Source of the DNA: Pseudomonas sp. dw_358
Lineage (GTDB): Bacteria > Pseudomonadota > Gammaproteobacteria > Pseudomonadales > Pseudomonadaceae
Assembly: GCF_018449655.1 (NCBI RefSeq)
Contig: NZ_JAAVUX010000014.1
Location: 62,001 to 126,000, forward strand
Direction: 5' to 3'
Length of the DNA: 64,000 nucleotides
In this document: one piece after another, positions 33,067 through 41,899 of the stretch
How the letters are laid out: every line of letters begins with the position of its first letter
How positions within the stretch are numbered: position 1 is the first letter of the stretch
Program-made: the position numbers and the translations under genes
The notes under the pieces: model-generated
The model's database searches: none
The model's input: the letters and a program-made list of their open reading frames with translations, nothing else
What the model was told of the DNA's origin: nothing

Positions 33067-36000
33067 TCAAACCACCACCCCCACAGGTTCCTGCTTGCCC
33101 CGCAACCGCTCGAACCACAAGAACACCACCGGCGTCGTGTACAGCGTCAAGACCTGAGACACCGTCAACCCGCCGACGATGGCGATCCCCAGCGGCTGGC
33201 GCAGTTCGGAACCGGCGCCATGCCCGAAGGCCAGGGGAATGGCCCCCAGCAGCGCTGCCAGCGACGTCATCAGAATGGGCCGCAGCCGCAACACACAAGC
33301 CTCGCGCACCGCCTCGGCGGCCGTTTTGCCTTCGGCCTGCAAGGCCAGGGTGAAGTCGACAATCATGATCGCGTTCTTCTTGACGATACCGATCAGCAGA
33401 ATGATGCCGATCATCCCCAGCACTGACAGGTCCTGCCCGCAGATGATCAAGGCCAGCAGCGCGCCAAAGCCGGCCGATGGCAGCGTGGAAATGATCGTCA
33501 ACGGGTGAATCGCATTCTCGTAGAGCACGCCCAGCACGATGTACACCGTCAAGATCGCCGCCAGAATCAGCCACGGCTGGGATTTCAGCGAGTCCTGAAA
33601 GGCCTGGGCGGTGCCCTGGAAGCTGCCGGTGATGCTGTCCGGCAGGCCCACCGCCAGCGACGTCTGGTCGATGGCGTTGACCGCATCGCTCAAGGCCATG
33701 CCGGGTGCCAGGTCGAAGGACAGCGTGATCGCCGGGAACACCCCCTGGTGGTTGATGACGATGGGCACCCGTTCTCGGTGGACACTGGCCAGCAGGTTGA
33801 GTGGCACCTGACCGCCGGCGGTGGAGCGCACATACAGGTGCTCCAGGGTGCTGGTGGAGGCCTGCCAGGCCGGATCCAGCTCCAGGATCACGTGGTTCTG
33901 GTCGATCTGGGTGAACAGGGTCGCGATTTGCCGCTGGCCGAAGGCGTCGTACAGCACGTCGTCGATGGCCTGGATGCTGACCCCCAGGCGCGCCGCCGTG
34001 GCGCGGTCGATGCGCAGAGTCGATTGCGGCGTGCCCTGCTGCTGGTCGCTGGTCACATGTTGCAATTGCGGCAAGGCCTTGAGCTTGTCCAGCAACACGC
34101 CGCTCCAGTGATCGAGTTCGGCGCTGTCCGGGTCCTGCAGGGTGTACTGGTACATGGTCTTGCTGAGCCGCCCGCCCACCTGAATGTCCTGGTTGGGTTG
34201 CAGGTAGAGCTGGATCCCGGACACCTTGTCCAGCGCCGGTTGCAGCCGCGCGATGACCTGGCTGGCACTGACGTCGCGCTGGTCGAAGGGCTTGAGGGCG
34301 ACCATCATCCGGGCCTGGTTGATGGTCGGGTTCGGCCCTACCCAGTAGTAGACGTTGCCCACTGCCGGGTCGGCGCTGACGACGGCAGCCAGTTGTGCGG
34401 TGCGCTCGTGCATGGCGATGGGCGAGGCATCCGGCCCCGACTCGGCGATGCCCTGGATCAGGCCATTGTCCTGCTTGGGGAAGAAGCCCTTGGGGATGTG
34501 CACGTACAGGGCACCGGTGGCGACCACCGTCAACACGGCCACCAACAAGGTCAGTCGCTGGTGACGCAAGACCCAGCCCAGGCTGCTTTCATAGCCGTTG
34601 TGAATGGCCAGAAAACCCCGCTCGCAGGCCTTGGCGAAGCGCCCTTCCTCGGCATCGTCATGGGGCTTGAGCAGCCAGGCGCAGAGCATCGGGGTGACCG
34701 TCAAAGAGACCACGCAGGACATCAGAATGGCCACACTCACCGTCACCGCGAACTCGCGCATCAGGCGCCCGACGATGCCGCTCATCAACAGCAGCGGCAG
34801 GAACACCGCGATCAGGGAAATGGTCATAGAGACGATGGTGAAGCCCACCTCCCGCAGGCCGTCCACTGCTGATTGCAGACGGCCCTTGCCCATCTCCAGG
34901 TGACGCACGATGTTTTCCATGACCACGATGGCGTCGTCCACCACAAAGCCCACGGCGATGGCCAGCCCCATGATCGACAGGTTGTCCAGGCTGTAACCCA
35001 GCAGGTACATCACCGCGAAGGTCGCCACCAGCGACAGTGGGATGGTCATGGCCGGGATCAGGGTCGCCACCGGCTTGCGCAGGAAGACGAAGATCACCCC
35101 GACCACCAGCACGATGGACACCAGCAAGGTGAACTGCACGTCGTTGATCGAGGCGCCGATGGTCTGGGTACGGTCGCCCACCACCTGCACTTGCACGTCT
35201 CTGGGCAAGGTGGCCATCAGGTTGGGCAGCTGCGCTTCGATGTTGTGGGTCACGTCCAGTACGTTGAAGCCGGGCTGTTTGTGAATGTCGACGATGACCG
35301 TCGGCTGGCCGTTGAGGTCGGCTGACTGCTCGGTGTCTTCGGCGCTGGGGATGACCCGGGCCACGTCACCGAGCTTGATCGGCACGCCGCCGCGATAGGC
35401 GATGACCTGATCGCGGTAGGCCTGTGGATCGAGCATCTGGTCGGTGGCGCCGAGGGTGATCGAATGGGTCGGCCCGTCGAGAATGCCTTTGGGCTGATCC
35501 AGGGTGCTGACCCCGACCACGCTGCGCACGTCTTCCAGGGTCAGGCCACGGGAGGCCAGGGCATCGGGGTCGACCTGGATGCGTATGGCCGGTTTCTGCT
35601 CGCCGTGAAAGTCCACCAGGCCCACGCCGGCCACCTGGGCCAGGCGCTGGCCGATGTAGTTGTCGGCGAAGCGGTCCAGCTCCGGCAAGGTGCGCGTGGG
35701 CGAGGTCACCGCCAGCGACAGCACCGTGCCTTCGGCCGGGTTGACCTTGTGGAAGGTCGGCGCCGTGGTCATGGTCTTGGGCAGGTTGGGCGTGGCCGTG
35801 GTGATGGCGGTCTGCACGTCGAGCGCGGCGCCGTCGATGTTGCGGTTGAGGTCGAACTGCAGAACGATGCTGGTCTTGCCCGCCGCGCTCGACGAAGTCA
35901 TCGAGGTCACTTGCGGCACCGCGGCGAACGCCCGTTCCAGCGGCGTGGCCACGGAGCTGGCCATGGTGTCGGCACTGGCCCCGGAGAGGGTGGCGGTGAC

Positions 36001-36138
36001 CTGAATGGTGGGGAAGTCCACGGTCGGCAAGGCCGCCACCGGCAGACGGACATAGGCCACGCAGCCCAGCAGCATCACGCCGATGGCCAGCAGGCCGAGG
36101 CCGACGCGGCGACTGATGAAACCGCTCAGGCCACTCAT
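33067..36138 (-). CDS. RND multidrug efflux permease (MdtB/MdtC/MuxC-like)
   Basis: This 1023-residue inner-membrane proton-driven pump has the usual 12 helices and two large periplasmic loops. The N-terminus VAALPTVDFPTIQVTATLSGASADTMASSVATPLE and helix 4 GLAIAVGFVVDDAIVVMENIVRH (with the proton-relay Asp pair) mark the HAE1 group, near MdtB/MdtC. Heavy-metal RND motifs (DFG/NAL-type of CzcA) are absent. It overlaps the adaptor gene by four bases and is last in an operon of order regulator, outer membrane factor, adaptor, pump. Many MdtBC systems carry two pump genes; here there is one. Confidence 0.93.
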   Translation of the reverse strand: MSGLSGFISRRVGLGLLAIGVMLLGCVAYVRLPVAALPTVDFPTIQVTATLSGASADTMASSVATPLERAFAAVPQVTSMTSSSAAGKTSIVLQFDLNRNIDGAALDVQTAITTATPNLPKTMTTAPTFHKVNPAEGTVLSLAVTSPTRTLPELDRFADNYIGQRLAQVAGVGLVDFHGEQKPAIRIQVDPDALASRGLTLEDVRSVVGVSTLDQPKGILDGPTHSITLGATDQMLDPQAYRDQVIAYRGGVPIKLGDVARVIPSAEDTEQSADLNGQPTVIVDIHKQPGFNVLDVTHNIEAQLPNLMATLPRDVQVQVVGDRTQTIGASINDVQFTLLVSIVLVVGVIFVFLRKPVATLIPAMTIPLSLVATFAVMYLLGYSLDNLSIMGLAIAVGFVVDDAIVVMENIVRHLEMGKGRLQSAVDGLREVGFTIVSMTISLIAVFLPLLLMSGIVGRLMREFAVTVSVAILMSCVVSLTVTPMLCAWLLKPHDDAEEGRFAKACERGFLAIHNGYESSLGWVLRHQRLTLLVAVLTVVATGALYVHIPKGFFPKQDNGLIQGIAESGPDASPIAMHERTAQLAAVVSADPAVGNVYYWVGPNPTINQARMMVALKPFDQRDVSASQVIARLQPALDKVSGIQLYLQPNQDIQVGGRLSKTMYQYTLQDPDSAELDHWSGVLLDKLKALPQLQHVTSDQQQGTPQSTLRIDRATAARLGVSIQAIDDVLYDAFGQRQIATLFTQIDQNHVILELDPAWQASTSTLEHLYVRSTAGGQVPLNLLASVHRERVPIVINHQGVFPAITLSFDLAPGMALSDAVNAIDQTSLAVGLPDSITGSFQGTAQAFQDSLKSQPWLILAAILTVYIVLGVLYENAIHPLTIISTLPSAGFGALLALIICGQDLSVLGMIGIILLIGIVKKNAIMIVDFTLALQAEGKTAAEAVREACVLRLRPILMTSLAALLGAIPLAFGHGAGSELRQPLGIAIVGGLTVSQVLTLYTTPVVFLWFERLRGKQEPVGVVV

Positions 36139-37319
36139 GGTGTCACCTCGGGGGCGCTGTCGTTGGCCACGGTCTGGTCAGTCTTGATCGGCACCACTTT
36201 CACCCCCGGGGCGATGCGTGACTGGCCTTGCACCACCACGGTTTCACCGGGTTGCAGGCCTTTGCGGATCCACTGCTTGCCCTCCACTACGCTGCCGGCG
36301 TCCACCCCTCGCGGCTCCACCCGCTGGTCGCTGCCCACCACGTAGACGAAATTGCCCTGACGGCCCAGTTGCACGGCGTTGGCCGGCACCACGGTCACGC
36401 CCGGGTGGGTATTGACCAGCAGCCGCGCGCTGACCAGCTCGCCCGGCCACAGTTGGCTCTTGCCGTTGTCGAACTGCGCCTTGAGCTGGATCTGGCCGCT
36501 GGCGGCCACGACCTGGCTGTCGATGAAGCTCAGGTGGCCACGGGCAATTTCCTTCTGGCCGTCGCGGGTCATGGCCACCACTTGCAGGGCGCCCTTGGCG
36601 TTTTCTTCGAGGATCTCCGGCAGCGAGTCCTGGCTCACGGCGAAGGCCACGGTGATCGGGTCCATCTGGGTGATGGTCACCAGCCCGGTGGCTTCGGCGC
36701 CGTGAACGATGGAGCCGACGTCGATCAGGCGCTGGCCGGTGCGCCCGGTCAGCGGTGCCTTGACCTGGGTGAACTCCAGTTGCAGCCGGGCGTTGTCCAG
36801 CGCCGCCTGATCGGCCTGCACCGTGGCCTGCTGCGCCGCCAGCTGGGCCTTGAAGTTGTCGACGTCCTGGGTCGGCCCGGCCTTGGCCTCGGCCAGCTTG
36901 GTAGCGCGGTCCAGGTTGGTGCGCAGGTTGACCTGCTGGGCCTGGTCCCTGGCCATCATCGCCTGGGCCTGTGCCACCTGGGCCTGATAGACCCGCGGGT
37001 CAACCTGGGCCAACTGGCTGCCGGCCGTGACCATCTGGCCTTCGGTGAACATGACTTTCTGCAGCTCGCCGTCCACCCGCACGCGCACGTTGACCGTGTT
37101 CAGGGCCTGGACATTGCCGATGGCGCTGAGCCAGATCGGCAGGTCCTGACGGCTGGCCTGTTGCAGTTGCACCGGCACGGCCGCGTCGACGGGGGCCGCC
37201 GGCGCAGCGTGGGCCGGAACAATCCAGCCGGCATGGTTGGCGGCCAGGCCGCCGGCGACTGCCACGGCGAGCAATGCCACCAGTGGCCAGCGCAGTTTTT
37301 TACGAGAAGTCGCGATCAT
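36135..37319 (-). CDS. RND efflux periplasmic adaptor (MFP, MdtA-like)
   Basis: This is a 394-residue adaptor with an N-terminal membrane anchor (residues ~11-30, WPLVALLAVAVAGGLAANHAGW), no lipobox, and an Ala/Pro-rich linker. Then comes the lipoyl half AIGNVQALNTVNVRVRVDGELQKVMFTEGQMVTAGSQLAQVD, an alpha-hairpin (~105-185), the second half FTQVKAPLTGRTGQRLIDVGSIV, a beta-barrel (TVAFAVSQDSLPEILEENAKG) and the membrane-proximal domain. This order is that of MdtA/AcrA proteins. It starts at an ATGA overlap with the outer membrane factor gene and ends the same way with the pump gene, so the three parts are made together. Confidence 0.93.
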   Translation of the reverse strand: MIATSRKKLRWPLVALLAVAVAGGLAANHAGWIVPAHAAPAAPVDAAVPVQLQQASRQDLPIWLSAIGNVQALNTVNVRVRVDGELQKVMFTEGQMVTAGSQLAQVDPRVYQAQVAQAQAMMARDQAQQVNLRTNLDRATKLAEAKAGPTQDVDNFKAQLAAQQATVQADQAALDNARLQLEFTQVKAPLTGRTGQRLIDVGSIVHGAEATGLVTITQMDPITVAFAVSQDSLPEILEENAKGALQVVAMTRDGQKEIARGHLSFIDSQVVAASGQIQLKAQFDNGKSQLWPGELVSARLLVNTHPGVTVVPANAVQLGRQGNFVYVVGSDQRVEPRGVDAGSVVEGKQWIRKGLQPGETVVVQGQSRIAPGVKVVPIKTDQTVANDSAPEVTP

Positions 37320-38722
37320 GGTTGGCGAGCCTTGGTGCTGGATGCTTCAGAAAGGTTGGCGGCGATGGTTGTGGGGGTGAAATCCCCGCCCAGGGCGCGA
37401 AACAGGCTCACGGCCGCTTGCAGATGTTGCAGGCGCACCTGCAACAGGCTGTCTTCGGCCTGGTATTGGGTGCGCTCGACGATCAGCAAGGTCTGAAAGT
37501 CGGTGGAACCGAGCCGGTAGCGCACTTGAGCCAGGCGCGCCGCCTCCCGCGCCGAGGCCACGGCGGCCTGGCTGATGGTGAAGTTCTGGCTCAGTTCGCG
37601 GGTGGCGCTGATTTGGGTTTCGACGTCTTGCAGGGCTTCGATCACCGACTCGCGGTAGGTGGCCGTCAGTTCTGCCACATGGGCGCGGTCAAAATGCAAT
37701 TGGCCGGTCAGCTGCCCCCCGGCAAACACCGGCTGGGTCAGCGTGCCGATGGCGCTCCAGAGCTGCCCCTGGCCGCCGGCGAGGGTGTCGAAACCGCCCA
37801 ACAGGTCGATGGACAGATTGGGCAGAAAAGCTGCCCGTGCCACGCCGACGTCGAAGTTGGCCGATTGCAGGCGCGCCTCGGCGGCCTGGATGTCCGGACG
37901 CTGGCGCAACAGCCCCACCGGCAGCCCGGCGCTGGGTTCGGGGACCTGCAGGTCGCCCAGGCCGGTGTCATGCAGGTGGAAGGTCTGCGGCGCCGCGCCC
38001 ACCAGCACGGCCAGTTGATACAGCGCCAGGTCGCGCTGCTGACGCAAAGGCGGCATGGCCGCCTGGAAGGTCTGGGTTGCGTTGCGCTGCTGCTCGACTT
38101 CCAGGTTCGACACCGCGCCCTGGCTGGCCTGGACTTTGACCAGGTCGAGCACCTGAGCGGCGTCGTTGGCGATGGACTGGGCCAGGTTCAGGCGGTCTTG
38201 CAGGGACAGCACCTGAAAGTAGGTGGTGGCGATGTTGGCACCCAACGTCATGCGCAGGGTCTGGGCATCGAACTGGCTGGCCACCGCCAGCGCATCGGCC
38301 GACTGCGCTGCCGCGCGCTGCTTGCCCCAGAAATCCACCTCGTAGGTGGCTTCACCGTACACGCTGCGCTTGGGTGTGATGCCGTAGTTGTTCTCGCGCT
38401 GGAAATTACCGCCCAGCGACAGCTGCGGAAACTGGGTGGCCCCCAGCACCTGCGCCGAGGACCGGGCTTCGTCGATGCGACGGGCGGCGGCCTTGAGGGT
38501 GAAGTTCTCGCTCAAGCCCCGATGTTCCAGGGCGTCGAGTTCGGCGTCATTGAACGCGGTCCACCAGGCACCGCCCGCAGCAGCAGCGGTGTTCGTGGTA
38601 CCGGTCCAAGGGGCCGCCACCGGGGTGCTCGGCTGCCGCCAGGCAGGCACCAGCGAACAGCCACCCAAGGTCAGGGCAATGGCCAGCGCCAGGGCGCGAA
38701 AAGGTGAGTTGACGGCGTGCAT
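37316..38722 (-). CDS. Outer membrane efflux lipoprotein (OprM/NodT family)
   Basis: This 468-residue outer membrane channel starts at ATG 38722, 8 nt after GGAG. The signal sequence ends in a lipobox LTLGGC, so Cys22-Cys23 region would be lipidated. The two outer-membrane-factor repeats are visible (LEHRGLSENFTLKAAARRIDEARSSAQVLGATQFPQLSLGGNFQ; then LRQRPDIQAAEARLQSANFDVGVARAAFLPNLSIDLLGGF). The family's NodT signature sits around GLPVGLLRQRPDIQAAE. Having the channel gene first is unlike mexAB-oprM and more like czcCBA order, though the pump is of the drug type. A regulator gene lies 117 nt upstream. Confidence 0.92.
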   Translation of the reverse strand: MHAVNSPFRALALAIALTLGGCSLVPAWRQPSTPVAAPWTGTTNTAAAAGGAWWTAFNDAELDALEHRGLSENFTLKAAARRIDEARSSAQVLGATQFPQLSLGGNFQRENNYGITPKRSVYGEATYEVDFWGKQRAAAQSADALAVASQFDAQTLRMTLGANIATTYFQVLSLQDRLNLAQSIANDAAQVLDLVKVQASQGAVSNLEVEQQRNATQTFQAAMPPLRQQRDLALYQLAVLVGAAPQTFHLHDTGLGDLQVPEPSAGLPVGLLRQRPDIQAAEARLQSANFDVGVARAAFLPNLSIDLLGGFDTLAGGQGQLWSAIGTLTQPVFAGGQLTGQLHFDRAHVAELTATYRESVIEALQDVETQISATRELSQNFTISQAAVASAREAARLAQVRYRLGSTDFQTLLIVERTQYQAEDSLLQVRLQHLQAAVSLFRALGGDFTPTTIAANLSEASSTKARQP

Positions 38723-38839
38723 CCAGGCTTCTCCGAAGCGTGCCGGTAAGCCGTGGAGGGCATTTTGTTCCACAACTGGCACGAATGGCCTGAAGATAGC
38801 CACTGGCAACTACCGCAGCGTTCGTCCACACATAAACAT

Positions 38840-39523
38840 TTATTTATCTGCGAGGCTGTACCCGGCGCCGGCCACGGTGCGGATCAACGACCCCTCGAAC
38901 CCCTCATCCAGCTTGCGCCGCAAGCGGTGGATATGTTTATCGATGACGTTGTCATTGGGGTCGAAATCGTAGTCCCAGGCGCTGTCGAGCAACATGTCCC
39001 GGGTCACCACCTCGCCACTGTGGCGCATGAGTTTTTCCAACAGCAATGCCTCGCGGTGCTGCAGGCTGATGGTGCGGCCCTGACGGGTAACCACCCGGGT
39101 GGCCGGGTCCAAGGCCAGGGAGCCGACCTTGAGGGTGCGAGAATCCTTGCCGGGGGCACTCTGCTGGCTGCTGCGGATCAACGCATCGATCCGCGCCAGC
39201 ACTTCGGCGAAGGCATAAGGCTTGGCCAGGTAATCGTCACAGCCGGCGCGCAGGCCTTGCACCCGCTGTTCGGTAGAGGCCTGGGCGCTGAGCATCAACA
39301 CCGGCAGGCGGCTGCCGACGGCCCGCAGGCGTGTCACCAGCTCCACGCCGTCGAACCCCGGCAGGCGCCGATCGACCACCAGCACGTCATGGATGGCCTC
39401 CCGGGCCAGGGCCAGGCCGTCGGGGCCAGTGTTGGCCACGTCGACCACATGGCCGCTTTCGCTCAGACCTCGCAACAGATAAGCAGCCGTCTGGGCATCG
39501 TCTTCCACCACCAGGATGCGCAC
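38840..39523 (-). CDS. OmpR/PhoB-family response regulator leading the efflux operon
   Basis: This 227-residue regulator starts at GTG, with GGAG 8 nt upstream. The receiver domain has VVEDD, phospho-Asp51 in VLVVDRRLPGFDG, and Lys in LAKPY. The C-terminal winged helix contains LLLEKLMRHSGEVVTRDMLLDSAWDYDFDPNDNVIDKHIHRLRRKLD. It is similar in style to CusR/CopR-type regulators. No kinase gene follows; downstream lie the outer membrane factor, adaptor and pump. A kinase is encoded divergently, next to another OmpR-type regulator. It likely controls the efflux operon. Confidence 0.92.
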   Translation of the reverse strand: MRILVVEDDAQTAAYLLRGLSESGHVVDVANTGPDGLALAREAIHDVLVVDRRLPGFDGVELVTRLRAVGSRLPVLMLSAQASTEQRVQGLRAGCDDYLAKPYAFAEVLARIDALIRSSQQSAPGKDSRTLKVGSLALDPATRVVTRQGRTISLQHREALLLEKLMRHSGEVVTRDMLLDSAWDYDFDPNDNVIDKHIHRLRRKLDEGFEGSLIRTVAGAGYSLADK

Positions 39524-39547
39524 GCGGTTATCTCCGAAATCAATTTA

Positions 39548-39561
39548 TAAACTTTAGTTTA
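39548..39561. promoter_or_regulatory. Near-palindrome TAAACT-TT-AGTTTA between divergent regulator genes
   Basis: Perfect 6-bp arms around a 2-nt centre lie 25 nt upstream of the efflux-side regulator start and 97 nt upstream of the other regulator, in the only AT-rich part of the 134-nt divergent region. It is a candidate binding site for one or both OmpR-type regulators or part of a promoter. Confidence 0.4.
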
Positions 39562-39657
39562 GGTGGCGGCGACATTGGCGCTCGACACAACTTGGCACAC
39601 TATGCATCAGCTCAATCACTTGATGGTTTCTTTTATCCCACTTTCCGGCCTGCCCAC

Positions 39658-40350
39658 ATGACCCACGTTCTGGTCGTCGAGGACGACGCTTCCACTGCTC
39701 GCGAAATCGCCGCGGCCCTGCAAGATCACGGTTTTTCCGTCGATTGCGTCGATAACGGCCGCGACGGACTGGTACGGGCCGTGAGCGAAAGCTTCGACGC
39801 CATCGTGCTCGACCGCATGCTGCCCGGCGCCGTCGATGGCCTGGGCATGCTCACGGCCCTGCGCGCGACCGGTATCGCTACGCCGGTGCTGATTCTCAGC
39901 GCCCTCAGCGCGCTGGATGAACGGGTCCGTGGCCTGCGTGCCGGCGGTGACGACTACCTGACCAAGCCCTTCGAGTTCATCGAACTGACCGCCCGCCTGG
40001 ACGCCCTGATTCGCCGCCGCAGCCCGCTGGGGGGCGACACCCGGGAAAACCAGCTGCGGGTCGGCAAACTGGAAATCGACCTGCTGCGCCGCACCGTGCG
40101 CCGGGGCGAGCGCGAGATCGAGCTGGTGCCCCGCGAATACGCCCTGCTCGAACACCTGATGCGCCACGCCGGCCAGGTGGTAACCCGCACCATGCTGTTC
40201 GAGGCGGTGTGGAATTACAGTTACGACGAACGCACCAACGTCATCGAAGTGCACATCGGCCGGCTGCGGCGCAAGGTCGATGGCGAGGATGAATCACCCA
40301 TGATCCAGACTGTACGGGGAGCCGGCTATGTCCTCCGTGCACCTGAGTGA
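39658..40350 (+). CDS. OmpR/PhoB-family response regulator
   Basis: This is a 230-residue regulator. The receiver carries VVEDD, phospho-Asp in AIVLDRMLPGAVDG and Lys in YLTKPFEF. The winged-helix output domain has VPREYALLEHLMRHAGQVVTRTMLFEAVWNYSYDERTNVIEVHIGRLRRKVD. The start is ATG 39658 at the conserved family N-terminus (MTHVLVVEDD); upstream in-frame sequence belongs to the divergent regulator region. The end overlaps the kinase gene by 23 nt, a typical translational coupling. It lies opposite the efflux-side regulator and may share its promoter region. Confidence 0.93.
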   Translation: MTHVLVVEDDASTAREIAAALQDHGFSVDCVDNGRDGLVRAVSESFDAIVLDRMLPGAVDGLGMLTALRATGIATPVLILSALSALDERVRGLRAGGDDYLTKPFEFIELTARLDALIRRRSPLGGDTRENQLRVGKLEIDLLRRTVRRGEREIELVPREYALLEHLMRHAGQVVTRTMLFEAVWNYSYDERTNVIEVHIGRLRRKVDGEDESPMIQTVRGAGYVLRAPE

Positions 40351-41686
40351 TATCCCGCGCACCATCAGTTTTCGTACGGCGCTGCTGTTTGTCGGCCTGT
40401 TCGGTTTTTCCTTTCTCGCCCTGTTTGGCTACATCTATTGGCAGACCGCCGGTTACCTCAAGACTGAAGCCGATGCCGGGCTCTACCGGCAAGTGGACAA
40501 CCGCAGCCGGCAAAGCCCGGAACTGCGCGAAAGCGAGATCCGCAAGCACGCCCGCCAGGACACCGACGGCCGGCTGCCCCATTCGCTGTTCACGGCATCG
40601 GGCGAATACATCGCCGGGGCCATTCATACACTTCCCGAGACCAAGGGCTTCGACAAACCCGCCGAGTTCCGCTGGGAAAAAGCCAACGACCACCACCGCC
40701 CCATCCGTTTCATGCTGCACCGCCTGGACGACGGCAACATCCTGCTGGTGGCCCAGGACGTGCACGACATTCACGAGTTCAATGAGCTGCTGGTCAACGC
40801 CATGGTCTCCGGCGGTGCCTTGCTGGTGGTGGTCGGCCTGTTCGGCGCCATTGCCCTGGGCTATCTGGCCCGGCGCCGGCTGGACCGGTTCAGCCAGTCG
40901 ATCAAGGTCATCGTCGACGGCGACCTCAGCCAACGTCTGCCGATTCGCGGCAACCACGACGACGTCGACCGGGTCGCACTGGTGGTCAACGGCATGCTCG
41001 ATGAACTGGAGCGCCTGATGAGCGAGGTCAAGGGCGTGTGCGACGACATCGCCCACGACCTGCGCACGCCGCTGACCCGCCTGATCGCCGGCCTCGAACG
41101 CGCCCAGCGGCGCGGCCTGCGCGAAGAGGAATACGCTGCGTCCATCGACGCCGCCATCCACGAAGCCAAGGGCCTGCTCTCGACCTTTCGCGCCCTGCTG
41201 CGCATCTCCGAGATCGAAGACAGCGCCCGACGCAGCCACTTCTCCGAGGTCGACCTGAACCGCATCGGCGCCGACGCCACCGAACTCTTCGAACCCTCGG
41301 CCGAGGAGCGTGGCATCCGCCTGACCCTGCTGCCGGCGCCCGCCCCCACACCGGTGCAGGGCGACGCCCAACTGCTGTTCGACGCCACCTGCAACCTGTT
41401 GGACAACGCCATCAAATTCTCCCCCGATAACGCGCAGATCAGCGTCCAGGTAGTGGCCGAAGGCAACCACGTGGGCCTGCGTGTCAGCGACAACGGGCCG
41501 GGCATTGCCGAACAGGAACGCGAAGCGGTGCTGCGGCGGTTGTACCGTTCCCAGGCGAGCCGCAACACGCCGGGCAATGGACTTGGGCTGAGTATGGTGG
41601 CGGCGGTGGCGCGGCTGCATGACATGACCTTGACAGTCAGTGATGCCGCGCCGGGGTGCCGGGTGGAGATGGTGACACGCGGGTGA
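40328..41686 (+). CDS. Sensor histidine kinase (two TM, HAMP, HisKA/HATPase)
   Basis: This 452-residue membrane kinase has TM1 near 17-36 (FRTALLFVGLFGFSFLALFGYIYW) and TM2 near 157-178, bounding a periplasmic sensor of ~120 residues. A HAMP domain follows (~180-232). The H-box is GVCDDIAHDLRTPLTRL and the HATPase has NLLDNAIKFSP, VSDNGPGI and GNGLGLSMVAAV. The H-box with DDIAHDLRTPLTR is typical of kinases paired with OmpR-type regulators. It is coupled to the regulator gene by overlap. As the only kinase between two regulator genes it could phosphorylate both. Confidence 0.93.
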   Translation: MSSVHLSDIPRTISFRTALLFVGLFGFSFLALFGYIYWQTAGYLKTEADAGLYRQVDNRSRQSPELRESEIRKHARQDTDGRLPHSLFTASGEYIAGAIHTLPETKGFDKPAEFRWEKANDHHRPIRFMLHRLDDGNILLVAQDVHDIHEFNELLVNAMVSGGALLVVVGLFGAIALGYLARRRLDRFSQSIKVIVDGDLSQRLPIRGNHDDVDRVALVVNGMLDELERLMSEVKGVCDDIAHDLRTPLTRLIAGLERAQRRGLREEEYAASIDAAIHEAKGLLSTFRALLRISEIEDSARRSHFSEVDLNRIGADATELFEPSAEERGIRLTLLPAPAPTPVQGDAQLLFDATCNLLDNAIKFSPDNAQISVQVVAEGNHVGLRVSDNGPGIAEQEREAVLRRLYRSQASRNTPGNGLGLSMVAAVARLHDMTLTVSDAAPGCRVEMVTRG

Positions 41687-41765
41687 TCGTGTCGGTTTTT
41701 TCATCACGCTTCAGCCAGCGCCATCCTGCAAATAATTCCCCTCAGGAAATTTTTTTAACAAGCGC

Positions 41766-41795
41766 TAGACAATTCCCCCCTGATTCACCTATAAA
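41766..41795 (+). promoter_or_regulatory. Sigma-70-like promoter of the purU-folD-sox operon
   Basis: TAGACA (41766-41771) and TATAAA (41790-41795) are separated by 18 nt, close to the sigma-70 consensus, in an AT-rich gap before purU. Transcription would start near 41801-41803, just ahead of a perfect inverted repeat. No glycine riboswitch-like structure is evident in the 213-nt gap. Confidence 0.5.
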
Positions 41796-41805
41796 ACCAC
41801 CGCAG

Positions 41806-41837
41806 GAATAAAATATTCTCTCCACGATATTTTATTC
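41806..41837. promoter_or_regulatory. 11-bp perfect inverted repeat upstream of purU (candidate operator)
   Basis: GAATAAAATAT and ATATTTTATTC are perfect inverted arms around a 10-nt spacer. The dyad sits immediately downstream of the predicted -10 box and 62 nt before purU, where a bound repressor would block transcription. The IclR-type regulator at the end of the same gene run is the obvious candidate. In RNA the arms could also form an A/U-rich hairpin. Confidence 0.6.
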
Positions 41838-41899
41838 ACCCGCAAAACATTCTTTCACTCCCCAAATGACAGCAGCCTGTTGCCCTCCGAGGATTGCCC

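Noticed and set aside
33505..34872. A 455-codon plus-strand frame inside the RND pump gene
   Set aside because: Composition is Gln/His/Gly/Arg-rich and it is antisense to a clear HAE1 pump.
41687..41899. Possible glycine riboswitch before purU
   Set aside because: The gap is AT-rich and has no paired aptamer-like GC stems; the only strong structure is the A/T inverted repeat.
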